A DNA stretch of 64,000 nucleotides from DATKPA01 sp051955985 (GTDB lineage Bacteria; Planctomycetota; Phycisphaerae; WQYP01), in assembly GCA_051955985.1 (NCBI GenBank), contig JBQCGD010000168.1:18181-82180 (forward strand), written 5' to 3'. The notes below the pieces were generated by a model. It was not told the origin of the DNA. It made no database searches and saw nothing but the letters and a program-made list of their open reading frames with translations. Positions 36,088 through 45,378 of this stretch are shown in pieces (position 1 is the stretch's first letter; the number at the start of each line of letters is the position of its first letter). The translations under genes and the position numbers were made by a program.

Positions 36088-36267
36088 TTACCGTCGCTTG
36101 CGGCGCAGCAGCAGCAGCGATCCCAGGCCGATGATGCCCAGCGTCCCCGGCTCAGGGACCGGCGGACCCGCCACGGCGAGGGCGCCGTGCACGCCCACTG
36201 CCGCATGGGCCACGCCCGCCACGCCCAGCACCGCGAGCGCCGCCGCCACTCCAAACAGGTTCTTCAT
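36088..36267 (-). CDS. Very small PEP-CTERM sorting-domain protein
   Basis: A 59-residue protein. It consists of a signal peptide (MKNLFGVAAALAVLGVAGVA, cleavage after AHA), a stretch of about 15 small residues (AVGVHGALAVAGPP), and a complete PEP-CTERM tail: VPEPGTLGIIGLG, a hydrophobic run, and the basic end RRKRR. There is almost no mature body between the export signal and the sorting signal. The exosortase that would process it is not in this window. It lies 87 bases downstream of a second PEP-CTERM gene on the same strand. The ATG at 36267 is chosen because the leader starts there; an in-frame start at 36321 adds 18 polar residues. Confidence 0.72.
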   Translation of the reverse strand: MKNLFGVAAALAVLGVAGVAHAAVGVHGALAVAGPPVPEPGTLGIIGLGSLLLLRRKRR

Positions 36268-36354
36268 TGATGGCTCCAAAAGACACATAAACTTCCGCCA
36301 TTCCCGGCGGCTTGAGGTCAATCAACTCGCGCCCAATTGCCCATGCGCCCGAAG

Positions 36355-37035
36355 TCACCGCCGGCGCTTCCGACGCAACAACATCAGGGCACCGCAACCC
36401 AGCAGACCGATCGAACTGGCCTCCGGCACCGGGACGATCGCCCCCGCAAGCGGCACGTTCTGGGAGAGCGACGTCCCCCACAGGAAGGTCACGTTGCTTA
36501 CGCTCGTCGTCGAGAGAAGTTCAGGGTTCGTCAGCGTAAACGTCGCCGTTTCCGCGGCAAACGGATTGTGGCCTGCATTGCCCAGGATGGAACCGTTCGC
36601 CGTATAAACGCCCGCGCTCAAATCCGTCCCGCCGGTGGCCGGTCCGATCAGCGCATCCGCCGCATCCGGGTGGAAATCGATTTGCATCGTGTTCCCGGTG
36701 ATCAATTCCCACGACAAATGATTCACGCCGGAATCCGCGTAAGACCCGTCGCCGAACACCGTGCGTTCCGATCCCGTGGCCATAAATCCGGCCGTCGAAA
36801 CGGTCGTTGCGCCGTTCCTCAACGTGAACGCAAGGCCCGTCAGGAGCTGCGAGGCGTCGGCTGTCTGCGCCGTGAGATTCTGCAGGGTGATCGTCACCTT
36901 GCCCGCGGACATGTCGAAGTCCGCGGAACCCGCCACGTCGCGGCCGCCCACCGTTCCGAGATCCGTAATGATCGACGCGTGCGCCGCCGCCGTTGTTGCC
37001 AGACAAAGCAGCCCGGCAGCCCAGAAAGATTTCAT
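36355..37035 (-). CDS. PEP-CTERM sorting-domain protein
   Basis: Exported protein of 226 residues. It has a signal peptide (MKSFWAAGLLCLATTAAAHA), a beta-rich body of unknown role (VTITLQNLTAQ, GNTMQIDFHPDAADALIG), and a PEP-CTERM tail whose motif is VPEASSIGLLGCGAL followed by a hydrophobic run and the basic end RRKRRR. The PEA form is an accepted variant of PEP. The protein should be held by its tail and processed by an exosortase during export to the surface or exopolysaccharide matrix. No catalytic motif seen. Divergent from the histone-deacetylase-family gene, with 199 bases between. Confidence 0.85.
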   Translation of the reverse strand: MKSFWAAGLLCLATTAAAHASIITDLGTVGGRDVAGSADFDMSAGKVTITLQNLTAQTADASQLLTGLAFTLRNGATTVSTAGFMATGSERTVFGDGSYADSGVNHLSWELITGNTMQIDFHPDAADALIGPATGGTDLSAGVYTANGSILGNAGHNPFAAETATFTLTNPELLSTTSVSNVTFLWGTSLSQNVPLAGAIVPVPEASSIGLLGCGALMLLRRKRRR

Positions 37036-37234
37036 CCATTTTCTCCACGACAGGAATTCTCAGGGACAGGAGAAACATCGGATGATTCCTATGGCTGATC
37101 GACTTCGACCCCGCAGATTTTGCGCAACGAGGGTCGATAAGACGCGCCGCAACGGCATACGAGCCAGCGTGCCGGCAAGCCGCTCCGATAATTGCGTCCA
37201 CTCCCTTCCCCATCTTCTCGCGTATACTGCCCCC

Positions 37235-38251
<1,017 letters not shown>

Positions 38252-38615
38252 TCGGGCCAGCCGCTCCCTCACTTCATTTTCGGCGGAAACACCCGCGCCA
38301 CCGTCCCCACGGTGATCGCCCTCACTATCGACCGGATTCTTTCCTTGCGCCACGACGGCAGCTTCTTCGTGTGCGTTATCGTGGCGAGCTGCGCGCAGAA
38401 CAACTGGTCATTCCGTGACATCAACGTCCGTTCCTTCCCTTCGTCCACCGAGCTTCCTCCGGCGCGCACCGGTCCCAGGTGCGGCCACGTGCCACAAATG
38501 TTCCGCGCGCAACCCGGCCGCGAGGCTTGTGACGGTGAAGAAACTGCAGGGGATATGTCAGGCCTCGCCGACCGCCGATTTTAAGCGGCCAAGGTCAGCT
38601 CAACCATACCCTCTC
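38252..38615. other. Intergenic stretch, no firm gene
   Basis: The 364 bases between the deacetylase-family gene and the convergent aminotransferase hold no recognised RNA, repeat or terminator. Two short open frames overlap here on opposite strands. The minus-strand one is listed separately at low confidence. Confidence 0.5.
38269..38421 (-). CDS. Possible small basic protein (50 residues)
   Basis: An open frame of 50 codons starting ATG at 38421 (MSRNDQLFCAQLATITH) and ending with FPPKMK. It is rich in Lys and Arg (KKLPSWRKERIRSIVR). GGAACGG lies upstream at a long spacing. No family is recognised, and an overlapping plus-strand frame is equally long, so this may not be a gene. Confidence 0.25.
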   Translation of the reverse strand: MSRNDQLFCAQLATITHTKKLPSWRKERIRSIVRAITVGTVARVFPPKMK

Positions 38616-39785
38616 TTAACGCCCCATCTCTTTCGCGAGTTCCCGCAAAATGCCGATCCCCGCTTCCAGCTTCGCATCCGTCGTCGCATACGAAATGCGA
38701 AAATGCGTGTCGCGCGACGAAAACACGTTGCCCGGTATCACTAACACATTGCGGTCAATGGCCTTCTGCACGAATTCCGTGGCGCTGATCTTCCCCCCGC
38801 CAGGCACCTTCGGAAACACATAAAACGCCCCGCCCGGTGCATTGATCTCAAAATACTCCGACAGCCCCGCCACCACCCGGTCCCGCTTCTTCCGATACGC
38901 CTCAATATAGGACGTCATGTCCACGCCCCCCTCCCCGGCCCCCGTCCCGTGAATCGTCGACAGCGCCGCGTACTGCACCATGCTCGGCGCACAGACGAAC
39001 GTGTACTGCTGTAGCTTCGTCATCTGCTCAATCACCCCCTTCGCAGCCCCCGCCCCCGCCGCGTACCCCAGCCGCCACCCCGTCATCCCGTACGTCTTCG
39101 AGTACCCCTTCAACAGGATGCACTGCTCCGGCAGCAACCCCGCAATCGAGCGGTGCGGCTCATAGCAGAACGCGTCGTAAATCTCGTCCGAAATCACCAG
39201 CAGGTTGTGCTTCCGCGCAATCGCCGCCGCCGCCTCCAGCTCCGCCTGCGACAGTGTGATCCCCGTCGGATTGTTCGGCGAGCACAGGATCAGCAGCTTC
39301 GTCCGCGGCGTGATCGCCGCTTCCAGCCGCTCCGGATGCAACCGGAAATCCGGATACGAATCCACCGCCACCGGCACCGCGCCGCACAACTTCGGCAGGT
39401 GCTTGTACATCACGAAATACGGATCCAAAAACAGCACCTCGTCCCCCGGATTCAGCGTCGCGAACATCGCCAGCATCAACCCCGCCGACGTGCCCGACAG
39501 AATCAGCAGCCCCGGATCGTTCCACCCCGTGTCCCGCGTCACCTCCGCCTTCAGCGGCGTGATCAGCTCCGCAATCCCCTGCGTGGGGGTGTACCGGTTC
39601 TTCCCCTCGCGAATCGCCTTCACCGCCCCTTCCTTCAACACCTCCGGCACGTCAAAATCCGGCTGCCCGATCGACAGATTGATCGGATCCTTCAGCTTCG
39701 CCGCCAGATCAAAGACCTTCCGAATGCCCGAAGCATCAATATCCAGGGCGCGCTGGGCGATGAAAGGGGTGGGGGACTGGGCCAT
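38616..39785 (-). CDS. Class I/II pyridoxal-phosphate aminotransferase
   Basis: PLP-dependent transaminase of 389 residues, type I fold, aspartate-aminotransferase-like. Visible signatures are NLSIGQPDFDVPEVLKEG, RYTPTQGIAELI, LCSPNNPTGITLSQ, VISDEIYDAFCYEP, and the PLP lysine in LLKGYSKTYGMTGWRLGYAAG. The C-terminal arginine region is FRISYATTDAKLEAG. The amino donor cannot be decided: aspartate, aromatic amino acids or alanine are possible in this group. Ribosome site GGAGGAG stands 8 bases before the ATG. It is divergent from the glycan cluster across a 149-base gap. Monocistronic as far as can be seen. Confidence 0.92.
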   Translation of the reverse strand: MAQSPTPFIAQRALDIDASGIRKVFDLAAKLKDPINLSIGQPDFDVPEVLKEGAVKAIREGKNRYTPTQGIAELITPLKAEVTRDTGWNDPGLLILSGTSAGLMLAMFATLNPGDEVLFLDPYFVMYKHLPKLCGAVPVAVDSYPDFRLHPERLEAAITPRTKLLILCSPNNPTGITLSQAELEAAAAIARKHNLLVISDEIYDAFCYEPHRSIAGLLPEQCILLKGYSKTYGMTGWRLGYAAGAGAAKGVIEQMTKLQQYTFVCAPSMVQYAALSTIHGTGAGEGGVDMTSYIEAYRKKRDRVVAGLSEYFEINAPGGAFYVFPKVPGGGKISATEFVQKAIDRNVLVIPGNVFSSRDTHFRISYATTDAKLEAGIGILRELAKEMGR

Positions 39786-39934
39786 AAACTGCTCCTCCGT
39801 GTGCCGAATGGGCCATTGTATCGGAGCCTTCGCGACTCACCAATCTCCCCGGAAAAACTGTCCAACCCGCCCCCAATGATCCGATAATACGGAAGATCTG
39901 GTCGATAAGCGGTGCGATTGCCGGAAAGGACTCC

Positions 39935-41071
39935 ATGATCGCGAACTTGCTCCCGCACACCCTCCCCTCCGAGGCTGCCCCTTCCCTCCCCCTTCAGATT
40001 GACCGTGGCATCATTGTCTACGGCGCAGGGCACGGAGGCCGCCAATTCGCAGAGCACCTCGCCCAAATCAAATCCCCCCCGCAGATCCTCTTCTTCTGCG
40101 ACGATGACCCCGCGCGCCAGGGCGAATCCATCGCCGGTGCGCCGATCCGCTCCTCCACCGCGCTTCGCGAAAATCAGTCCGTCCCGGTCGTCATCGCCTG
40201 CGCCCGCTACGAAAGCGCCGAAACGAAGCTCCGCGCCATGGCCATTCCCTACTGCTTTGCCGAAGACTTCCTTCTCATGGGCTACGCGGCCACCGGCGGC
40301 GATGCCTGGGACAAGTGGGGCGCCCACTTCGACGTCGGCATCCTCGAGCAGGAGCGGCAATCCATCGAATCGCTCCACCGCCTCCTCGCCGATGAAGCCT
40401 CCCGCACCGTTCTCGCCGGACTCCTCAAATACCGCATCACCCGCCGCCTCTCCCAGGTCGTCATGTCCCCCTACCCCCAGTACGAACACGCGGTCGTCCA
40501 GGCCAGGACCGCCGACACCGTCGTCGAAGGCGGAGCCTGGATCGGCGACACCGCCGAACGCTTCGCACACGCCGTCGGTTCCGACGGCCGCGTCTACTGC
40601 TTCGAACCAACCCCCGCCACCTTCGACGCCCTCACCGCCAACATGAAAAAGCTCGGCCTCGCCGACATCGTGCAACCCGTCAACGCCGGCCTCGGCGCCA
40701 CCGAAGGCCGCGCCTCCTTCTGCATCTCCAGGGGCGATTCCGGCGACTTCTTCGTCGCCGGCCAGTACGGCAACGCCCCCGGCGACATCACCGTCCAGAT
40801 CACCACCATCGACGCCTTCTGCAAGACCAATCGCGTCCAGCCCGGCTTCATCAAGATGGACATCGAAGGCTCCGAGCACGCCGCCATCGAAGGCGCCCGC
40901 CACACCATCACGACCTGCAAACCCCGCCTCGCCATCTGCATCTACCACAAGCCGCACGACCTCTGGTCCATCCCCCTCCGCCTCCGTGAGCTCAACCCCG
41001 ACTACCGCTTCTACCTCGGCCAGCACGCCCGCGGCATCACCGAAACCGTCATCTACGCCATCGGTGGTTAA
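39935..41071 (+). CDS. FkbM-family methyltransferase with N-terminal PglD-like domain
   Basis: A 378-residue protein, first gene of a glycan cluster. Residues 20-110 resemble the nucleotide-binding N-terminal domain of PglD-type acetyltransferases (GIIVYGAGHGGRQFAEHL and FFCDDDPARQGESIAG). From about 180 is the FkbM methyltransferase fold: SAM motif VVEGGAWIGDTAERFA, YCFEPTPATFDALTANM, and FIKMDIEGSEHAAIEGA. FkbM enzymes O-methylate sugars or peptides. The stop TAA overlaps the ATG of the next gene (TAATG), indicating coupled translation. The combination of an N-terminal NAD-like fold with FkbM is uncommon but similar modules recur later in this cluster. Confidence 0.85.
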   Translation: MIANLLPHTLPSEAAPSLPLQIDRGIIVYGAGHGGRQFAEHLAQIKSPPQILFFCDDDPARQGESIAGAPIRSSTALRENQSVPVVIACARYESAETKLRAMAIPYCFAEDFLLMGYAATGGDAWDKWGAHFDVGILEQERQSIESLHRLLADEASRTVLAGLLKYRITRRLSQVVMSPYPQYEHAVVQARTADTVVEGGAWIGDTAERFAHAVGSDGRVYCFEPTPATFDALTANMKKLGLADIVQPVNAGLGATEGRASFCISRGDSGDFFVAGQYGNAPGDITVQITTIDAFCKTNRVQPGFIKMDIEGSEHAAIEGARHTITTCKPRLAICIYHKPHDLWSIPLRLRELNPDYRFYLGQHARGITETVIYAIGG

Positions 41072-42102
41072 TGACGATTCACCTCGTCTACGCCAAGGGA
41101 ATTCGCACCAGCGCCCCGCACGTGATCACGCGGGAACTCAGCTCGCGCCTCCGCCGCCATCACAATGTCCAGGTGTACGACCTCGCCGAACGCCGCGTGA
41201 TCGTCCCGGAACCCGGCGATGTCCTCATCGGTCATCCCCACCAGGACCCGCTCAGCGTCCTCACTGCAAGCTTCGCGCACGAGGGCTGGGCCAAACGAAT
41301 CATCATGTGCCCCTATTCCCACGGCATTCCCGAAATCTGCGCCTGGGTCGATGACCTCGTCTGCGCCGCCGATTCCTTCCTCGCCATCACCGGCAACCAC
41401 TGGTTCGAAACCATGGACCAGTCCCTCTTTTCGCACTGGAAATACAAGACGCGCCAGCTCGATCTCGCCGTCGATCCGCAGCATTTCCCGCCCTTGAAAA
41501 CACGCTGGAATCCCCCCGGCAAACGCCGATTCCTTTACATCGGTTACTCCGCACCCGCAAAAGGAACCGACTACCTCGCCGCACTCGCCGACGCAGCCCC
41601 GCAGGTCCATTTCGGGTGGATCGGCGGTGGAACGATGACCACTGACCGCATCGAAATCCTCGGTCCCTGCGACTTCAACCTCCCAGACGCCCGCGCCCTC
41701 GTCGCCGAATACGACTTCCTCATCACCACCGGCCGTTCCGATGCGAATCCAACCACCATCCTCGAAGCCCTCGCCTGGGGCCTGCTCCCGGTCTGCACGC
41801 CGCAATCCGGTTACCGCGGCCAGCCCTGGCTCGTGAATATTCCCCTCGACGACCTGCCTGCCGCAACACGCATCCTGCACGATCTCAATGCAGCGCCCGA
41901 AGACGAACTCCAGCATCGCGTCACCCTGGGCCGTCAGGAACTCCAGCGTCACTTCACCTGGCAGCGTTTCGCCGCCGACGTAATGACGGCGATCCAGGAG
42001 CCCGTCGCCCCGCGCCCGCCCGGCCAAAGCGACTGGGAAATGCGCGCCGCCCACAATCGGCGCAAACTCCGCGAGCTGATTCTGCCCGGGAGGGGATCAT
42101 GA
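41071..42102 (+). CDS. Glycosyltransferase, GT4-like
   Basis: A 343-residue GT-B type glycosyltransferase. The N-terminal part (MTIHLVYAKGIRTSAPHVIT) is followed by a typical donor domain: FLYIGYSAPAKGTDYLAALA, HFGWIGGG, VAEYDFLITTGRSDANPTTI and LEALAWGLLPVCTPQSGYRG, the E-x7-E-like region of GT4. It is read in one coupled run with the FkbM gene (1-bp overlap) and the GT9-GT2 chimera (4-bp overlap, ATGA). Donor and acceptor unknown. Part of a surface polysaccharide or glycoprotein pathway by context. Confidence 0.8.
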   Translation: MTIHLVYAKGIRTSAPHVITRELSSRLRRHHNVQVYDLAERRVIVPEPGDVLIGHPHQDPLSVLTASFAHEGWAKRIIMCPYSHGIPEICAWVDDLVCAADSFLAITGNHWFETMDQSLFSHWKYKTRQLDLAVDPQHFPPLKTRWNPPGKRRFLYIGYSAPAKGTDYLAALADAAPQVHFGWIGGGTMTTDRIEILGPCDFNLPDARALVAEYDFLITTGRSDANPTTILEALAWGLLPVCTPQSGYRGQPWLVNIPLDDLPAATRILHDLNAAPEDELQHRVTLGRQELQRHFTWQRFAADVMTAIQEPVAPRPPGQSDWEMRAAHNRRKLRELILPGRGS

Positions 42103-44459
42103 GCGAGATCAATCACACTGCGGAAGCCGCAACCGCCCTCCGCGCTGCCCGCACCGTGCTCGTGCTGCGTACCGACGCCATCGGCGACAACGTCCTTGCC
42201 TCCGCGCTCCTCCCGCACCTGCGCGCCGCCTGCTCGAACGCCCGCCTCGTTTATGCCTGCCAGGACCGTGTCGCCGACCTCTTCACCGTTTCGCCGCACC
42301 TCGACCACGTCGTCCAGTTCAATCGCGGGCGAGCTTACGCAGATGAAGGCTATCGCCAGGAAGTGATCGCCACGCTTCGCGCCCTCCACGCCGATATCGT
42401 TCTCACTCCTATGTTCACCCGCGAACCCCTCTGCGATGTGCTCACCGCTCAAACGCGAGCCCCGCTGCGCATCGGCTTCCTCTGCGATTCCGCGGCAGAG
42501 CGCGACGCCTCCTACACCCACCTCGTGGAACCGCGGGCCGGCTGGGGCTTGGAATTGGCGAGGGTTTCCGAGTTCCTCGACGCGTTCGACCTCCGCACCA
42601 ACGCTGCCCAGCTCCGCCCGGAAGTGCCACTCACGCCCGCCGACCTCCAATTCGCCCACGATTTCTGCACCACGCGCGACATCGATCCCGCCCGCGCCAT
42701 TGTCTTGTTCGCCGGCGCTCTGGCCGAATACCGCATCCCGCGCGAAATCGCACCCGCCCTCGCAATCGCCTTGAATCCGCGGGAATACACAATCATCTCC
42801 CTCGGCGCCGCCCCAGAATTCGCCCTCCACGAAGAAATGATGCGCGGCCTCGGCTTCCGCCACCTCAACCTCTGCGGCCGCACCTCCATCCGGCAGACCG
42901 CCGCCCTCCTCCAACGCGCACAACTCGCCGTCGGCGCCGAAACCGGCTCCGCGCATCTCGCATGCGCTGTCGGAACAAGGAACGTCGTCGTCCTCGGCGG
43001 CGGACACTTCGGCCGCTTCATGCCCTGGTCCCCACTCACCACCGCCGCCTCCGTCCCCCTCGAATGCTTCCAGTGCGATTGGAAGTGCCGGCACGCCCAT
43101 GTGCATTGCATCCGCGACGTCCAGGCCTCCACCATCGCCGCCGCCATCCGCACAGCGCTCCAGGGCAATTCCCCGAAGCCCCGCCTCGTCGTTCAAACCT
43201 CATCCGCCTCGGAAATTCCAACATCCGATATCCGGCAATGGATCGATCCCGCCGCCGTCGAGATCATCCCCGTCGCAGGCGACCCCGCCTCCGTAATCCG
43301 TCTCCCCTCCGCCCCTCCCTCCGATGCAATCCCCCCTGCATTTCGCGTCACCGCCATCGTTTCCACCTACAACGCCGAACACCTCCTCGCCGGCTGCCTC
43401 CAGGATCTCGTCGATCAAACCCTCTTCGCCCGCGGCGAGCTCGAAATCCTCATCATCGACAGCGCCTCCCCTACGAACGAACGCGCCATCGTCGACTCCT
43501 TCCAACGTCTGCACGGCGACGACCGCATCCGGTGCATCCGCACCGCTGAACGCGAAACCCTCTACGCCGCATGGAACCGCGGCATCGACGCCGCCCGCGG
43601 CCAATACCTCACCAACGCAAACACCGACGACCGCCACCACCCCGAAATGCTCGAAATCCTCGCCGACACCCTCGACCAGCACCCCGACGCCGTTCTCGCT
43701 TATGCCGACAGCGATGTCACCCATGACGAAAACGCCTCCTGGTCCGATGCACGCCGCGTGAAGCATCTCGACTGGCCCGATTTCGATCGCAACACCCTCT
43801 TCGAAAACAATTTCGCCGGTCCCCACCCCATGTGGCGCCGCACCGTGCACGACGAGGTCGGCTGCTTCGACTCAACGATGATCTCCTCCGGCGACTACGA
43901 ATTCTGGCTCCGCCTCGCCCTTCAATCAAAATTCATCCATGTTCCCCGTCGCCTCGGCCTCTATCTCGAAAACCCCAACAGCATCTCGCTCGGAAACGCC
44001 GGACTCGCCTGGTACGAATCCCAGGTCGCACGCCAACGCTACTGGAACCAGCAGTGGGGCGAAAACCCGGGAACAAGGCACACCACCACCGCTTTCCGCA
44101 ACCTTGCCGCGCAAATCGCCTCCCTCCCGGAAAACACGTGCGTCGCACTCTTCGGCGCCGGCCAGCACACGAAGCGCCACATCGAACGCTTCATCGCCGC
44201 AATCGAACCTCATGCACGCCTCGCTGCAATCCTCGACGACCGTGCCTCCACAGGAGCTGCCCTCGCCGGCCGCCCCATCATCGCCCCCGCCGATGCAGCG
44301 GAGTTCGACATTCAGGCAGTCGTCATCTCGTCCGACACCTACGAAGCGGCCCTCGCCGCGCGGGCAATGGAGGCCCTGCCTCCCGAGCTCCCCATCCTCG
44401 CCCTCTATCGCCCGGACCTTGGCCGCTCCGCCGCCCCGGAAAGCATCGGCGCCGCATGA
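42099..44459 (+). CDS. GT9 heptosyltransferase-like / GT2 glycosyltransferase chimera
   Basis: A 786-residue protein with three parts. Residues 1-370 look like family 9 (ADP-heptose-type) transferases: TVLVLRTDAIGDNVLASALL at the N-terminus and LAVGAETGSAHLACAVG in the donor half. Residues about 410-650 are a GT2 GT-A domain: VTAIVSTYNAEHLLAGCLQD, ILIIDSASPTNERAIVDSF, and AWNRGIDAARGQYLTNANTD with the acidic N-x-D-D motif. Residues about 680-780 form a small Rossmann-like domain (VALFGAGQHTKRHIE and LAAILDDRASTGAALAG) like the PglD-type module at the front of the FkbM gene. One chain may add two sugars in sequence. Last strictly coupled gene of the cluster. Confidence 0.85.
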   Translation: MSEINHTAEAATALRAARTVLVLRTDAIGDNVLASALLPHLRAACSNARLVYACQDRVADLFTVSPHLDHVVQFNRGRAYADEGYRQEVIATLRALHADIVLTPMFTREPLCDVLTAQTRAPLRIGFLCDSAAERDASYTHLVEPRAGWGLELARVSEFLDAFDLRTNAAQLRPEVPLTPADLQFAHDFCTTRDIDPARAIVLFAGALAEYRIPREIAPALAIALNPREYTIISLGAAPEFALHEEMMRGLGFRHLNLCGRTSIRQTAALLQRAQLAVGAETGSAHLACAVGTRNVVVLGGGHFGRFMPWSPLTTAASVPLECFQCDWKCRHAHVHCIRDVQASTIAAAIRTALQGNSPKPRLVVQTSSASEIPTSDIRQWIDPAAVEIIPVAGDPASVIRLPSAPPSDAIPPAFRVTAIVSTYNAEHLLAGCLQDLVDQTLFARGELEILIIDSASPTNERAIVDSFQRLHGDDRIRCIRTAERETLYAAWNRGIDAARGQYLTNANTDDRHHPEMLEILADTLDQHPDAVLAYADSDVTHDENASWSDARRVKHLDWPDFDRNTLFENNFAGPHPMWRRTVHDEVGCFDSTMISSGDYEFWLRLALQSKFIHVPRRLGLYLENPNSISLGNAGLAWYESQVARQRYWNQQWGENPGTRHTTTAFRNLAAQIASLPENTCVALFGAGQHTKRHIERFIAAIEPHARLAAILDDRASTGAALAGRPIIAPADAAEFDIQAVVISSDTYEAALAARAMEALPPELPILALYRPDLGRSAAPESIGAA

Positions 44460-44498
44460 GGAATTTTCACGAAGCCGCTCCGCCGCTGCCGAAAAGTG

Positions 44499-45350
44499 AT
44501 GCAGTGTCCCACCGTCCTCCAGTTCAGGAACCCACCCATGGCCGAAGCATGGTTCGTTGATGAAGGTGTAAACATCCTCCGCGGCGCCGCCGCCGAAGCC
44601 GCCATTCGCGACCGCTCCGACGCCAGGCACCTCGTGCCCGGCAAAGGCATCGTCCGCATCCCGGCAGAACGCTGGAAAATCGCCCAGACCTTCGAACGCA
44701 CCGGCTGGATGGAAAAATGGCGCGGCACCTCCGATGACCGCAACCTCCTCCACGCCGAGGCCTGCAACCACTACCACGCACTCGCAGGCCGCCGGTTTGA
44801 ACACGCTATCGAACTCGGCTGCGGCCCCTTCACCAACATCCGCGTCATCGCCGACATCGCCGATATTGCCAAAACCACGCTGCTCGACCCCCTCATGGCC
44901 TCCTACCTCGAACTCCCGAAGTGCCGCTATTCCCGCACCGAACTGCGCACCCACTCCGCCAGCCGCGTGATCCCCATCGCCGAAACGATGATCTGCCCCA
45001 TCGAAGAAATGCCCGTGGAAAACCGCCGTTACGACCTCGTCGTCATGATGAACGTCATTGAACACTGCTTCGACGTGCAGAAAATCTTCGAAAAGATTCT
45101 CGCCATCACCGCACCCGGCGCCATCTTCGTCTTCCACGATGCCATCTACGACGCCGACAAAACCGCCAGCGTCGTGAAAGGCCACTACTACGAGGCCGGC
45201 CACCCGCTCATGGTCGCATTCCCCCTGCTCCAGGCCTTCATGAAAGACCATTTCGAAACGCTCCATTACACCGAGGTCCCCGAACCCGCCGACCAGATCG
45301 AAGTCTGCCCTCACGTCGGCCTCTTCTACTTCATCGGAAGACGTCGCTGA
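44499..45350 (+). CDS. SAM-dependent methyltransferase (glycan cluster)
   Basis: A class I methyltransferase of about 283 residues. The SAM-binding motif is HAIELGCGPFTNIRVIADIA, followed by DLVVMMNVIEHCFDVQKIFE and a post-IV region APGAIFVFHDAIYD. The N-terminal 90 residues contain no recognised domain. It starts at ATG 44499 or the in-frame GTG just before it (44496); a second ATG follows at 44538 (MAEAWFVDEG) and cannot be excluded. It lies 36 bases after the GT9-GT2 gene, so it is likely cotranscribed and acts on the same glycan or its lipid or protein carrier. It converges with the CgeB-like gene 28 bases away. Confidence 0.82.
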   Translation: MQCPTVLQFRNPPMAEAWFVDEGVNILRGAAAEAAIRDRSDARHLVPGKGIVRIPAERWKIAQTFERTGWMEKWRGTSDDRNLLHAEACNHYHALAGRRFEHAIELGCGPFTNIRVIADIADIAKTTLLDPLMASYLELPKCRYSRTELRTHSASRVIPIAETMICPIEEMPVENRRYDLVVMMNVIEHCFDVQKIFEKILAITAPGAIFVFHDAIYDADKTASVVKGHYYEAGHPLMVAFPLLQAFMKDHFETLHYTEVPEPADQIEVCPHVGLFYFIGRRR

Positions 45351-45378
45351 TCAAGCACGCCTCCCGTGTTTCCGCCCC

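Noticed and set aside
36761..37234. N-terminal extension of the deacetylase-family protein
   Set aside because: The segment is antisense to the PEP-CTERM gene and shows no family similarity, whereas the GTG at 37235 gives the exact family N-terminus.
39880..39915. GATAAT as a -10 box upstream of the FkbM gene
   Set aside because: No acceptable -35 sequence at the right distance; the match is too weak to annotate.
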